This document shows, in pieces, positions 45,457 through 53,259 of a DNA stretch of 64,000 nucleotides (positions are counted from its first letter, which is position 1; each line of letters opens with the position of its first letter). The stretch is taken from NCBI RefSeq assembly GCF_000092825.1, contig NC_014168.1, positions 186,001 through 250,000 on the forward strand. Reading direction: 5' to 3'. Position numbers and translations under genes: made by a program. The notes under the pieces are model-generated. The model was given only the letters and a program-made list of their open reading frames with translations, made no database searches and was not told the DNA's origin. The stretch comes from Segniliparus rotundus DSM 44985. GTDB lineage: Bacteria > Actinomycetota > Actinomycetes > Mycobacteriales > Mycobacteriaceae.

Positions 45457-45530
45457 TTCTGCGGGCGGTGTTTTTCAAAAGCGCGGGCGGGATTTCTGCC
45501 GGAGAGGTCTTGGGGCGTTCACGAAGGGTC

Positions 45531-45551
45531 TTGACGTGGGGCGTATACTGG
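45531..45551 (+). promoter_or_regulatory. Repeated promoter-like element, copy 2
   Basis: TTGACG, 7 bases, TATACTGG: the same words as at 43325-43344, here about 80 bases before lipoprotein 3. A short hairpin (CTCACCT at 45599-45605 with AGGTGAG at 45610-45616) sits in the leader just before the GAGGAG ribosome site. Confidence 0.4.
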
Positions 45552-45632
45552 CGGGGATCGTTGTGGCGGATGCAGTTTTGGCTGGTGGGGATGCAATCCT
45601 CACCTCAGAAGGTGAGAGATGAGGAGTTGGGC

Positions 45633-46169
45633 ATGAAGGTTGTCTCGAGAGCTGCTGTGCTTGGTTTGGCGGGGCTGGTGGCCTTTGGTGCCGCTGGTTG
45701 CAACCGTGGCGGGAGCGGCGGTGGCACGACAACCATCATCCAGCAGGCTCCCCCGATAAACGGCGGTAGTGCTCAATCGAATTCTCTTACGCCAAGTGTG
45801 ACTCAGACGCCTATATCTGACTCAAAGAAGCTCTGTAGCCTTGCTCAGGGTAGGGGTTTGGAAATTGTTCATGCAATTGATAAATTCTGGGGGTTAGTTA
45901 TGAAAGATGGATGGTCCTGGGGGGACGAAAAAGTTGCAAGCGCGGCAGACAACGCTGGTCAGGTTGTGAGCAAGGTGGCTCCTGTTTTGGAAGCGGCCAT
46001 TGGAAGTGGCGCACCTAAGGATATTGCCGATGCTATTCAGAAATTTGTGAAGTCTTCACGGAGTTTTGCTGATGCCATTACAAATAGGGCAGATGGTGAC
46101 ACTATGAATCCCTTGAATAAAGATTTTGGTGCTGCGGTAGATAATCTGAAAGCGGTTTGTAGTATTTGA
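45633..46169 (+). CDS. Paralogous lipoprotein 3
   Basis: 178 residues, the intact twin of lipoprotein 2. Lipobox GAAGC (Cys23), NRGGSGGGTTTIIQQ linker, and a mature helical domain from KLCSLAQGRGLEIVHAIDKF to DNLKAVCSI with the same conserved cysteine pair. GAGGAG is 6 nt before the ATG. It lies 63 bp upstream of the large WPD-start protein, the arrangement also seen for lipoprotein 2 and its broken partner. The mature part is AT-rich. Function unknown. Confidence 0.75.
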   Translation: MKVVSRAAVLGLAGLVAFGAAGCNRGGSGGGTTTIIQQAPPINGGSAQSNSLTPSVTQTPISDSKKLCSLAQGRGLEIVHAIDKFWGLVMKDGWSWGDEKVASAADNAGQVVSKVAPVLEAAIGSGAPKDIADAIQKFVKSSRSFADAITNRADGDTMNPLNKDFGAAVDNLKAVCSI

Positions 46170-46232
46170 TTCTTGGCGATGATTATATTTTGAGTACGAT
46201 AAAATAACTGGAAGAGGGGTAGGAATCTAGTA

Positions 46233-48086
46233 ATGGCGGCTCCGAAGCCGGATTTTGGCTCTATCAATGATGTAATTATGCCGCACTGGCCGGATGCCGA
46301 TGAGGGCGCTTTGGCAAACGAGGCTGGGGCGAAGCAAGGCTTGCTCTCGCAGATACAGGGTGTGCTCGACCAGATCGACCAGCAGGTCTATGGGGGGAAG
46401 AAAGAGGCCGTCTCTGGTTCAGACTCGGAGCAAGGGGTGGACGCGGAGCGTCAGAAGTTCAACGCCCTCAAGGAGGCTTGGCTTGAGCAAATGAAGAGCC
46501 AGGCGAATTTCGAGAAGATGACTGCGGAGAACGTGAAAAACGGCCGAAGCCAGATCACGAAGACCGCGAACGATGCTCTTGCTGAGATCGCCCAAGCGCA
46601 GGCGGCCTCTGATTCGTATCGCAGCTCTGTCGCCGGCAGGTTGAAAAATGCCCTTGGCCTCGTGGACTCCCAAGCTGAGCTTGAGGCCAAGATCGCCAAA
46701 ATCAAAGATCAGGCGGGAAAGACTGCGGGCAACCAGCAGTCGGCTATGAAGAGTAGCAACGAGGATGTGTACACGGGAGGGTCCTTCGGTCGTGCGGCAG
46801 GCATGAATGCCGATACAGATACGAGTTACACATTTGGTCGGCAGGCTGGATACACCCGGGGCGATGCCGCTCAGGGTGAGTCTTTAGCTCGGCAGGCTGG
46901 ATACACCCGGGGCGATGCCGCTCAGGGTGAGTCTTTAGCTCGGCAGGCTGGATACACCCGGGGCGATGCCGCTCAGGGTGAGTCTTTAGCTCGTGCGGCT
47001 GATAGTCAGCAAAGCACCGGTTCCTCGGCCTCTGGTGGTTCCTCGGGTTCTGGCGGCTCTGGCGGTGGTGCCTCGGGCAGCGGTGGTGCTGGTGGTGGTG
47101 CTTCGACGGGTTTGCAGTCAGGGGCTGCGGTTGCGGAGCGTGGGGCTGATGCTGCGCCGCAGGGGGCTAGGCAGGCTGGCGGTGGTGGTGGGGGTATTGG
47201 GGCTCCTCCGTCGATCAGCGGTATCGGCGGTGGTCCGGCTGGGGGCGGGCCAGGTGGGGGTTCGCGGATTGGTGGGATCGGCGCTGGTGGTTCGGAGGTT
47301 TCTCGGACGGGTGTGCAGGGGGGTGGTGCGGCGGAGAAGCCCGCCGCGCAGCCGTCCTCGGGCGCGGGTGAGCAGCGGGGTGCTGGGTTGAGCCGTGCGG
47401 GGGGTTCTGCTGGTGCTGGGGGTGTTGGCGGGGAGACGCGGGCGATGTCGGCGCAGCAGGCGGCGCTCAAGGACGCGATGCGTGGTGACACTGCTGGGGG
47501 TGCTTCGGGGACGGGGCGGCATTTGGAGCAGCAGGGGCAGGCGTTGGGCACGCAGCGGGTGACGGAGCTCTCGCCGACGGCGCTCATGGCGGCTCGGGGG
47601 GGAGACGGCGAGGGTGGCGGGTTCGTTCTCGGGGTTGCGGGACCGCATCGCGGCGGCGCATCCGGCGGCGGGGGCGGGGGAGCTGGCGGATTTGATCACC
47701 GGGGGCGGTGTGGTTGTCGGCGCTGGCCGCGCGGGGTTTTTGGCGGACGGGTTCACCTGGGGGCGGGTGGAGCAGCCTCCGTTCGAGCATGTGGGGTCGG
47801 GGGGTTTGGTGTTCTTGTTCGAGGACATGAGGGTCGCCCCGAATCCGCAGGCGGGGGTGTGGCGCCCGGTGGTGGCGCGGGTGACGACGACGGGCTGGTT
47901 GGGGCAGGTGGACCCGGCGATGCGGTTGCCGGAGGGCACGCGGGTGCTGGACCGCTCGAAGGCCCCGGCTGGGACGGACCACCTCACGAATCCGGGGTTG
48001 TTGGCTGTCGGGCTCGCGAAGTGGTTGTTGGAGGACGGTTTGGGCGGGGACTCCTCGTGGCGTTTGGCGGCGGTGTGTTTCCTTGA
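46233..48086 (+). CDS. WPD-start helical protein with Gly-rich repeat region (probable N-terminal half of a longer product)
   Basis: As read, 617 residues, but only about the first 455 look genuine. Residues 1-175 form a helical domain starting HWPDADEGALANEAGAKQG, the style of N-terminal WXG100/LXG-like domains on large ESX or polymorphic-toxin proteins. Then come three identical 17-residue repeats and a long Gly/Ser/Pro linker. After a G7 tract (47596-47602) this frame only mirrors another gene. If one G were absent, translation would continue into the 47614-48447 frame and give a 737-residue protein. An AT-rich gap and no clear ribosome site (agaggggtagg upstream) precede it. Confidence 0.65.
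   Translation: MAAPKPDFGSINDVIMPHWPDADEGALANEAGAKQGLLSQIQGVLDQIDQQVYGGKKEAVSGSDSEQGVDAERQKFNALKEAWLEQMKSQANFEKMTAENVKNGRSQITKTANDALAEIAQAQAASDSYRSSVAGRLKNALGLVDSQAELEAKIAKIKDQAGKTAGNQQSAMKSSNEDVYTGGSFGRAAGMNADTDTSYTFGRQAGYTRGDAAQGESLARQAGYTRGDAAQGESLARQAGYTRGDAAQGESLARAADSQQSTGSSASGGSSGSGGSGGGASGSGGAGGGASTGLQSGAAVAERGADAAPQGARQAGGGGGGIGAPPSISGIGGGPAGGGPGGGSRIGGIGAGGSEVSRTGVQGGGAAEKPAAQPSSGAGEQRGAGLSRAGGSAGAGGVGGETRAMSAQQAALKDAMRGDTAGGASGTGRHLEQQGQALGTQRVTELSPTALMAARGGDGEGGGFVLGVAGPHRGGASGGGGGGAGGFDHRGRCGCRRWPRGVFGGRVHLGAGGAASVRACGVGGFGVLVRGHEGRPESAGGGVAPGGGAGDDDGLVGAGGPGDAVAGGHAGAGPLEGPGWDGPPHESGVVGCRAREVVVGGRFGRGLLVAFGGGVFP
46839..46991 (+). repeat. Three identical 51-bp in-frame tandem repeats
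   Basis: Units at 46839-46889, 46890-46940 and 46941-46991 appear identical at base level. Each encodes RQAGYTRGDAAQGESLA. Perfect identity suggests recent expansion, so the number of copies may vary between strains. They link the helical head to the Gly-rich region. Confidence 0.9.
47596..47602 (+). other. G7 homopolymer at a frame switch
   Basis: Seven consecutive G bases in ctcGGGGGGGagac. Upstream coding is in the frame of 46233; downstream coding is in the +1 frame (47614-48447). Removing one G fuses them through MAARGETARVAGSFSG. This is either a slippage-prone switch or a sequencing or assembly slip. Confidence 0.7.
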
Positions 48087-48447
48087 GGAGCCGGACTCGC
48101 GGTATGTGCAGGCTTTGCTGGCGTTGCCGCGCCCGGTGGAGGCGTATTGGCCGGACCGCCCCGGTTACGAGGCGGACGTCCCGCAGGCCGCAGTTCAGGA
48201 CGCGCGGGCCCTGTCGTCGGAGGAGCTCGCGGTCAAGCAGAGTGACCCGTTGCGGCACGCGGCGGACATGGCGCGCCTGGCGCCGGACGGTTTGTACGAT
48301 CCGGCGGGTTTGCCTCCCAAGGAGGCCGGGTGGTACCGCAAGTCCGTGCAGCGGGCGAACAGCGAGCGGATCACGAACGCGCGGTGGAAGCAGGAGTTGG
48401 ACCAGTACCGGCGCGAGGAGCGCGGCGCGGGGGCGTTGAACTGGTGA
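47614..48447 (+). CDS. C-terminal domain of the WPD protein or separate ESX-associated protein
   Basis: 277 residues from a GTG at 47614. A mixed alpha/beta domain begins FSGLRDRIAAAHPAAG, with DGFTWGRVEQPPFEHVG and RPVVARVTTTGWLG, followed by a helical part ending ARWKQELDQYRREE. Composition and codon use are clean, so this frame is the real one here. It is reminiscent of C-terminal modules on mycobacterial ESX-linked proteins (the DUF5631/DUF5632 kind), but I cannot confirm that. As a separate gene its ribosome site is poor (GGGGGGAG 10 nt away), which favours fusion with the upstream frame. Confidence 0.65.
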   Translation: MAGSFSGLRDRIAAAHPAAGAGELADLITGGGVVVGAGRAGFLADGFTWGRVEQPPFEHVGSGGLVFLFEDMRVAPNPQAGVWRPVVARVTTTGWLGQVDPAMRLPEGTRVLDRSKAPAGTDHLTNPGLLAVGLAKWLLEDGLGGDSSWRLAAVCFLEEPDSRYVQALLALPRPVEAYWPDRPGYEADVPQAAVQDARALSSEELAVKQSDPLRHAADMARLAPDGLYDPAGLPPKEAGWYRKSVQRANSERITNARWKQELDQYRREERGAGALNW

Positions 48448-48482
48448 CCGCGGCGAACAGCAGGACGGGGAGGGGGTAGGGC

Positions 48483-48953
48483 GTGGCGCATCCGTTGGAG
48501 ATGGTGAGCCCGGTGTTGGCGGGCGCGGTCAAGGCCGTGCCGAAGGAGAAAGCCCCCGCTGTCGCGGCGGGGATGGCCCGCGCGGGGGTGTCGGGGGCGT
48601 CCGCGTACACGCAGGGGCAGGTGTGGGGCCCGTTGTACGGGGCGTTGGCGAACAACGGGGAGGGGTCGGGGACCGGGGAGTTCGCCGCCGCGCGGGAGGC
48701 CGCGAAGGGCGAGTTGCGCTCGCACGAGCTGGACGGCATGGAGCTCCTCGCCCGCCTGGAAGGACGCGTCCCCGCCCCCGTCGGGGACGCCCCGCCCACC
48801 AGGGGCGAGTACGAGAACCACCGCAACCTCACCTGGCGCCTGCGCGCGATGCTCACCGCCCTGGAGGACCCCTACCCCGAACAGCTCCTCGACATCGCCC
48901 ACTGCCTGCACAACGGCGGCATGAACGACACCGACATCACCCAAGCCCTATAA
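48483..48953 (+). CDS. ESX-neighbourhood hypothetical protein
   Basis: 156 residues. Ala/Gly-rich N-terminus (MVSPVLAGAVKAVPKEKAPA) and a helical C-terminal part (YENHRNLTWRLRAMLTALED; DIAHCLHNGGMNDTDITQAL). GTG at 48483 is preceded by GGGGAGGGGG. It lies 35 bp after the preceding gene on the same strand and is likely co-expressed. The terminal helical segment may be a family signature, but I do not recognise it. Confidence 0.6.
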   Translation: MAHPLEMVSPVLAGAVKAVPKEKAPAVAAGMARAGVSGASAYTQGQVWGPLYGALANNGEGSGTGEFAAAREAAKGELRSHELDGMELLARLEGRVPAPVGDAPPTRGEYENHRNLTWRLRAMLTALEDPYPEQLLDIAHCLHNGGMNDTDITQAL

Positions 48954-49109
48954 GCTGAGCTTGGACTGGAATCAGGAGCCTCTCAGTCTTGGTATATCTG
49001 GTATCTGGAGGAAATTTTCTGTCCTCGGGAACCGGGCAAGGTTTTGGCGCGTCCAACCTAACATTGAGGCTGCGTATTGCGCGCGTATCAGAAGGAGTGT
49101 ATCAAAGTT

Positions 49110-49616
49110 ATGACCGCTGATTCGGGTGGAGCCGGAATGGCGGACACTCCCTATGAAGGCATGACAAGTGCAGAGGTTAACGCTAAGTTCAATAGAGATA
49201 TCGAGCGAAGGCTCGCTGAGCTAGATGAAGCTGAACGTGCTTTAACAGCCATTCGCGGCGTCGGAGAGGCGGAGCACGGCTCCGTGCGGGTCGAAGTCGA
49301 CTCAAACGGGATGATTGTCGATATCAAGCTCGCGGATCGCGCTATGCATCTCGGTTCGCCAAAGCTGGAGCGGGCGGTGCTACTCGCCCTGACCAAGGCG
49401 AAGAATGCAGCCATAGCTGCTGGCGAAGCTCCGTTCTCAACGGTTGTCGGGGATGAAGAGGCTCGTGACTATACCGAGAAACGGCTTGAGCCGGAGCCTG
49501 AGGAGGAGCCAAAGGGAGGGGCGCTCTGGGGCGAGAACGGTAATCAGCGGCGCTGGGCCCCGGACCCCGACGAAGAGGAAGAAGAATACGACTGGCGCAG
49601 GGATCTGCGGCGCTGA
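49110..49616 (+). CDS. YbaB-like protein of ESX locus
   Basis: 168 residues. A helical lead (EVNAKFNRDIERRLAELDEA) and a YbaB/EbfC-type core (GSVRVEVDSNGMIVDIKLAD, then LGSPKLERAVLLALTKAKNA) are followed by an acidic tail ending EEEEEYDWRRDLRR. YbaB proteins form dimers that bind DNA, but the versions beside ESX genes are of unknown role. ATG at 49110 follows GAAGGAG at 49091-49097, rather far; ATG at 49137 is the alternative. It opens a run of five genes. Confidence 0.65.
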   Translation: MTADSGGAGMADTPYEGMTSAEVNAKFNRDIERRLAELDEAERALTAIRGVGEAEHGSVRVEVDSNGMIVDIKLADRAMHLGSPKLERAVLLALTKAKNAAIAAGEAPFSTVVGDEEARDYTEKRLEPEPEEEPKGGALWGENGNQRRWAPDPDEEEEEYDWRRDLRR

Positions 49617-49642
49617 TTCGAGAAGGTCTTTGAGGAGGACAT

Positions 49643-49957
49643 ATGCGGGTCAATATTGATGGTATGAAGACGGACGCGAATCGCGTGGAGGATGTGGGAA
49701 GGCAAATAGTCGCCACGGGTAATAAAATGAAGAACGAGAATGCCGACAGCTCTGCTTATGGCTGGATCGGTGACATCTTCGAGGCAGGTCTCCGCATTCT
49801 TGAAGTCGCCGCAGGCGAAGGGCTCGCCGGACTGGGGAACACTGTTGTGACGACCGGTGGTCACCTTCGTGAAGCTGCGAAAATTTTCGAGGAGCAGGAG
49901 CACCACAACACGCAGAGCCTTGCCAACGTGGGCGATCAAGTGAAATACAATTTTTAG
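49643..49957 (+). CDS. EspC-like small ESX substrate (FxxxE motif)
   Basis: 104 residues. Two helices joined by AYGWIGDIFEAG, ending REAAKIFEEQEHHN. This matches the AAKIYSEADEA region of mycobacterial EspC, with Phe in place of the Tyr of the YxxxD/E signal. GAGGAGG lies 5 nt before the ATG. It is 15 bp upstream of a 290-residue helical protein, like the EspC-EspA order. Export by ESX is inferred. Confidence 0.65.
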   Translation: MRVNIDGMKTDANRVEDVGRQIVATGNKMKNENADSSAYGWIGDIFEAGLRILEVAAGEGLAGLGNTVVTTGGHLREAAKIFEEQEHHNTQSLANVGDQVKYNF

Positions 49958-49972
49958 GCTGGGGAGGACGAT

Positions 49973-50845
49973 ATGCCTGGAACACTATTATCAGACGCTG
50001 TGCAATGTAAGAAGGACGTGCAGGATTTTGTCACGAAGCTCAAAGCGTTGAATCTTGCCCAGCACTCCGACAAGACGAGGGAGATCGACGCTTTTGACGG
50101 TGCTGTCTCTGACGGAGATTTTTTCATGTCCATCAGCAAGGATGTGATCGATTGGTTGATGAAGAATGTCGAGCAATTCAAGCATGTCGTTGACATAATT
50201 ACCATGGATGAGAAAAAAGCTGACTCCATTGTCCATGATTGGTCGGATGCCTTCCCCAAGGAGCTGGCCCACCACGCTGATGACTTGAAGAGCTTGGGCA
50301 AGCAGATCGCGGCAGACTGGGGTTCAAGCACGATACCAGGGTTGAATTTCGACAGCACGGGCTTGGACACGATGGCAAGCACGTTCGGCCAATTGCAAGA
50401 CGGAGTGAGCGGCCCTCCGGGCAGCGCTGACCACCCAACATGGTTCGTTGTGAGGCAGACGGCACTTGCTGAGATCCTGATCGTGTCGGGAGATGCCTGC
50501 TTGGCCGTCGGAGAACTCATCAACAAAGTCAACGATCTTATTAAAAAGATGATCAAAAAGATCAAAGACGGCCTTGCGAAACTGTTGCTTGCTGTGGTTA
50601 ACAAGATTTTAACTGCCATAGCGGAGAAAATACCGGGCGTTGGCTGGCTGATGGAGGGCATAGATGTGATCGCGAACCATTCGGACGCGCTCACGCGGCT
50701 GATCCGCGATATCACAGATGTCATAAAAGAATTGATGAAGTACAAAGACGCGGTCTGGGAAGCGCTGAAGGAGGCGGACGCTATCGTCAGAGCAGGTGAG
50801 AAGGTGTTCAAAGACGTGGGGAACCTGCAGAGCCATTTCAAGTAA
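49973..50845 (+). CDS. Helical partner protein, possibly EspA-like
   Basis: 290 residues. An N-terminal helical domain (about 1-115) rich in Asp/Lys, a Gly/Pro turn (GVSGPPGSADHPTWF), then hydrophobic helices (LAEILIVSGDACLAVGEL; KLLLAVVNKILTAIAEKI) and GVGWLMEGIDVI. The layout recalls EspA/EspC pairs, where the larger protein has central hydrophobic helices. Similarity at residue level is weak. It follows the EspC-like gene by 15 bp. It is more AT-rich than housekeeping genes nearby. Confidence 0.55.
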   Translation: MPGTLLSDAVQCKKDVQDFVTKLKALNLAQHSDKTREIDAFDGAVSDGDFFMSISKDVIDWLMKNVEQFKHVVDIITMDEKKADSIVHDWSDAFPKELAHHADDLKSLGKQIAADWGSSTIPGLNFDSTGLDTMASTFGQLQDGVSGPPGSADHPTWFVVRQTALAEILIVSGDACLAVGELINKVNDLIKKMIKKIKDGLAKLLLAVVNKILTAIAEKIPGVGWLMEGIDVIANHSDALTRLIRDITDVIKELMKYKDAVWEALKEADAIVRAGEKVFKDVGNLQSHFK

Positions 50846-50914
50846 CCGCGTCGGCTAGCCGCGCGCCGTCAGACAATCTGAACCGTTCCCCGACATAAGA
50901 GAGGTTTCCGCGTC

Positions 50915-51331
50915 GTGATTCCTATGCCAGAGTTTAAGGATTTTGATGACTGGGAACGAGAGATCAAACGGATACAGGACCAAACAATCCAGACACTGAA
51001 GGCAGTGAGTGCCGCTGCCCAGAAGTCTCGTGGCTCTGGCGCAGCCGAGCGGGGGATGATCATGGTAGAAATGAACGCCAAGGGCGACTACGAGACGCTT
51101 GTCATTGACAACGCTGCTTTCCGTTTCGGCCCGACCCGCCTGGCAGCTGGAATTCTGCAGGCTATGCGGGCTGCGCACAACGCGAGGTTGCGAACAATTC
51201 GAGAAGATGCAGTAGAGCAGGTTGGAGAGGACGCGGTGGGCGGTGCTTTCACGCCAAAGCTCTATCCTGACCCGGACGACGAAACCCCTCCAGACGACGA
51301 AGACGAAGATCAACCACAAAGGCGCTGGTAG
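50915..51331 (+). CDS. YbaB-like protein of ESX locus (second)
   Basis: 138 residues. Helical lead (WEREIKRIQDQTIQTLKAVS), a YbaB-type core (GMIMVEMNAKGDYETLVIDN; GPTRLAAGILQAMRAAHNAR) and an acidic tail DPDDETPPDDEDEDQ. It is clearly related in layout to the 49110 gene. GTG at 50915 is 10 nt from GAGAGG; the in-frame ATG at 50924 is the other candidate. It follows the 290-residue partner protein by 69 bp. Confidence 0.65.
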   Translation: MIPMPEFKDFDDWEREIKRIQDQTIQTLKAVSAAAQKSRGSGAAERGMIMVEMNAKGDYETLVIDNAAFRFGPTRLAAGILQAMRAAHNARLRTIREDAVEQVGEDAVGGAFTPKLYPDPDDETPPDDEDEDQPQRRW

Positions 51332-51385
51332 GTTCGACTGCGAGCGCGGTAAGCGACGACTGAAAGAAAGTAGGGCTGAGAAATT

Positions 51386-52051
51386 ATGGAACCCAGTAAA
51401 AGAGCGCATGCCAGAAGGAAAAGCGCTATGCTCCTCATGCTCGCCCTTATGCCAGCGGCCTGCTCCCGGGATGTGCCGCATGCGGCAAGCGGAGGCCCAT
51501 CATCGCCGGGCTCCCAGCACAGCGTCTCCCCAACGCCGGTGACTGCTGCGACCCTCTTGCCAAACGGGGACTCATCGACCCAACGCGGCAGTCTCGGGCA
51601 AAAGTTCACGGTGCAGGCCGAGGGTGCTGTCTTCGAGGTCGCTGTCCATGAGTTGGTCTCTCTTGGGAAGCCGAGCCCGGACTGGAGCACCCCGGAGGAT
51701 GGGGTTATTCCAGGTGCGGCATGGCACGGGGTCGCCTGGCGTGCTTCGTTCACGGTCAAATGGGTTTCAGGCGCGGTAAGTCCGACGAAGCTGATCTCGC
51801 TGCTGGGCTGGGAAGCCGGATTCAAGAAAGGCGAAGAGCCGGGAGCGGACAACACGTACCAGTCGAAGCTGACTGGTGTCGACGCCTTGGACGACCAGGA
51901 GATCGGTTTCCTGCTCGGATCGGTTCATGTCGGCCAAGAGGTGGACGGTTACACGTATTTCGACGTTGACAAGGAGCCGATCACCACGGTCGACCTCGTG
52001 CACGTTGATTCGCCGCCCCGCCCGCCCCTCGCCGTGTGGGCCGCGAGCTAA
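51386..52051 (+). CDS. Lipoprotein, unrelated to the three paralogues
   Basis: 221 residues. A basic start (KRAHARRK), signal helix MLLMLALMPAAC with lipobox Cys26, a Ser/Pro-rich linker and a beta-rich mature domain (GSLGQKFTVQAEGAVFEVAV...; SFTVKWVSGAVSPTKLISLL) of Ig-like character, similar in layout to DUF4352-type proteins. Surface exposure is expected. It follows the YbaB-like gene by 54 bp. Function unknown. Confidence 0.7.
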   Translation: MEPSKRAHARRKSAMLLMLALMPAACSRDVPHAASGGPSSPGSQHSVSPTPVTAATLLPNGDSSTQRGSLGQKFTVQAEGAVFEVAVHELVSLGKPSPDWSTPEDGVIPGAAWHGVAWRASFTVKWVSGAVSPTKLISLLGWEAGFKKGEEPGADNTYQSKLTGVDALDDQEIGFLLGSVHVGQEVDGYTYFDVDKEPITTVDLVHVDSPPRPPLAVWAAS

Positions 52052-52137
52052 CGGCGAGAGGGAGGCTTCGACCTTGGGCAGAATGGCGGTGGCGGACAGG
52101 CGCATGCGCATCATGACACAGAGGAAGGCTTCCGCAC

Positions 52138-53139
52138 ATGGACGAGCTGCTTTGGTTCGGGTTGTCTGAGCAAGCTTGGCTCAGTGTCGTTGTCGCGGCG
52201 TCCCTGGCGATATCGCTTGTCGTGACACTGGTTTCACGGGCGGTGGTCGATCCCGAGGTCGTGGCGCAGGGCACCGGTTTCTTCGGCGGCGACAGCCTGG
52301 AGCTGCGGTCTGTGTGGGGGCGAGGGGCTTTGCTCTGCATGGGTTTGGTGTTGTGCGGCGCGGTTGTCGTCGTGTCCGACGGCGGGCTGGACACGCTGGT
52401 CCTCTTTTCGCTCTTCGCGACGTTGGTCGTTCTCGCGGTGGAACTTCTCTTCCCGGGCGCGCTCACGCCAGGAGCCGTCGGGGACGTGGATCGGTTTTCC
52501 ACGCGACGTGACGGCACACTCGTCCGCGGGGTTGCGCTTCGTGCGAAATTCAGCCACAGAATCGCGGAAGGGATCGCGTTCTTGTTCTTCAGCGGCGCGC
52601 TCTTGGGTTTCGCGGCGAAAGCATGGGGCGACCCATGGGCGTTCCTCGAAGGAAAAAGCTCATTCGAGAGATGGCTGGTGATAGCTTTGCCCGGTGTGCT
52701 GGGCGCGCTCGGGTTCACCGCCGCGCTTTTCGCCCTGTTCGACGGCGAGTACGAGCAGAACCTTCTCGTCATGACCCCAGACTGGTTCTCATTTCCGGCC
52801 GATTCGAAAAAGAGCGTCAAGACCATCATGTGGCGGGACGTCTGTGAGATGCGGCGTTGCGAAGATGAAGACATCGTTGCGTACAGCGTTGAAGACGAAG
52901 CGGGCAACGACCGCACAGTCCACGTCTCGCGGGCAGGCGACTACCTTGCAGCGTTCGATGTGAACGGGGCTGTCCTCGGCAGGATGCTCCTGACGGGATT
53001 GCCGCGCAAAGATCAGTTTGAAAAAGTGCTCACATCGTTGTGGAACGAGCCGCAGCGGCGAGCCCGTCTCGCAGGGCAGGACGCCGTCGCATGGGTCCGG
53101 CAGCTGGCGGAGCGTGAAGCTGGGCGCACTTCTGAATGA
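52138..53139 (+). CDS. Four-helix membrane protein with C-terminal cytosolic domain
   Basis: 333 residues. Hydrophobic helices SVVVAASLAISLVVTLVS, GALLCMGLVLCGAVVVV, LVLFSLFATLVVLAVELLF, and later AEGIAFLFFSGALLGFAA and VIALPGVLGALGFTAALFAL, then about 120 soluble residues (MTPDWFSFPADSKKSVKTIM). No family recognised. The last part resembles PH-like domains that read membrane state, but this is only an impression. It is the penultimate gene of the accessory run. Confidence 0.6.
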   Translation: MDELLWFGLSEQAWLSVVVAASLAISLVVTLVSRAVVDPEVVAQGTGFFGGDSLELRSVWGRGALLCMGLVLCGAVVVVSDGGLDTLVLFSLFATLVVLAVELLFPGALTPGAVGDVDRFSTRRDGTLVRGVALRAKFSHRIAEGIAFLFFSGALLGFAAKAWGDPWAFLEGKSSFERWLVIALPGVLGALGFTAALFALFDGEYEQNLLVMTPDWFSFPADSKKSVKTIMWRDVCEMRRCEDEDIVAYSVEDEAGNDRTVHVSRAGDYLAAFDVNGAVLGRMLLTGLPRKDQFEKVLTSLWNEPQRRARLAGQDAVAWVRQLAEREAGRTSE

Positions 53140-53259
53140 AGCATCCGGCTGGGTTCCGCGCCGTGGCCGCTCTGATCTGCCCGTGTGCTCAGGGGCGGTC
53201 GCTGCAAGGCATGGGCAAGCGCACGGCAGAGCGGAGCCGCAAACCAAGAGGAGGAGCGA

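Noticed and set aside
46839-46991. Possible CRISPR array
   Set aside because: The repeat units are directly adjacent with no spacers and lie in frame inside a gene.
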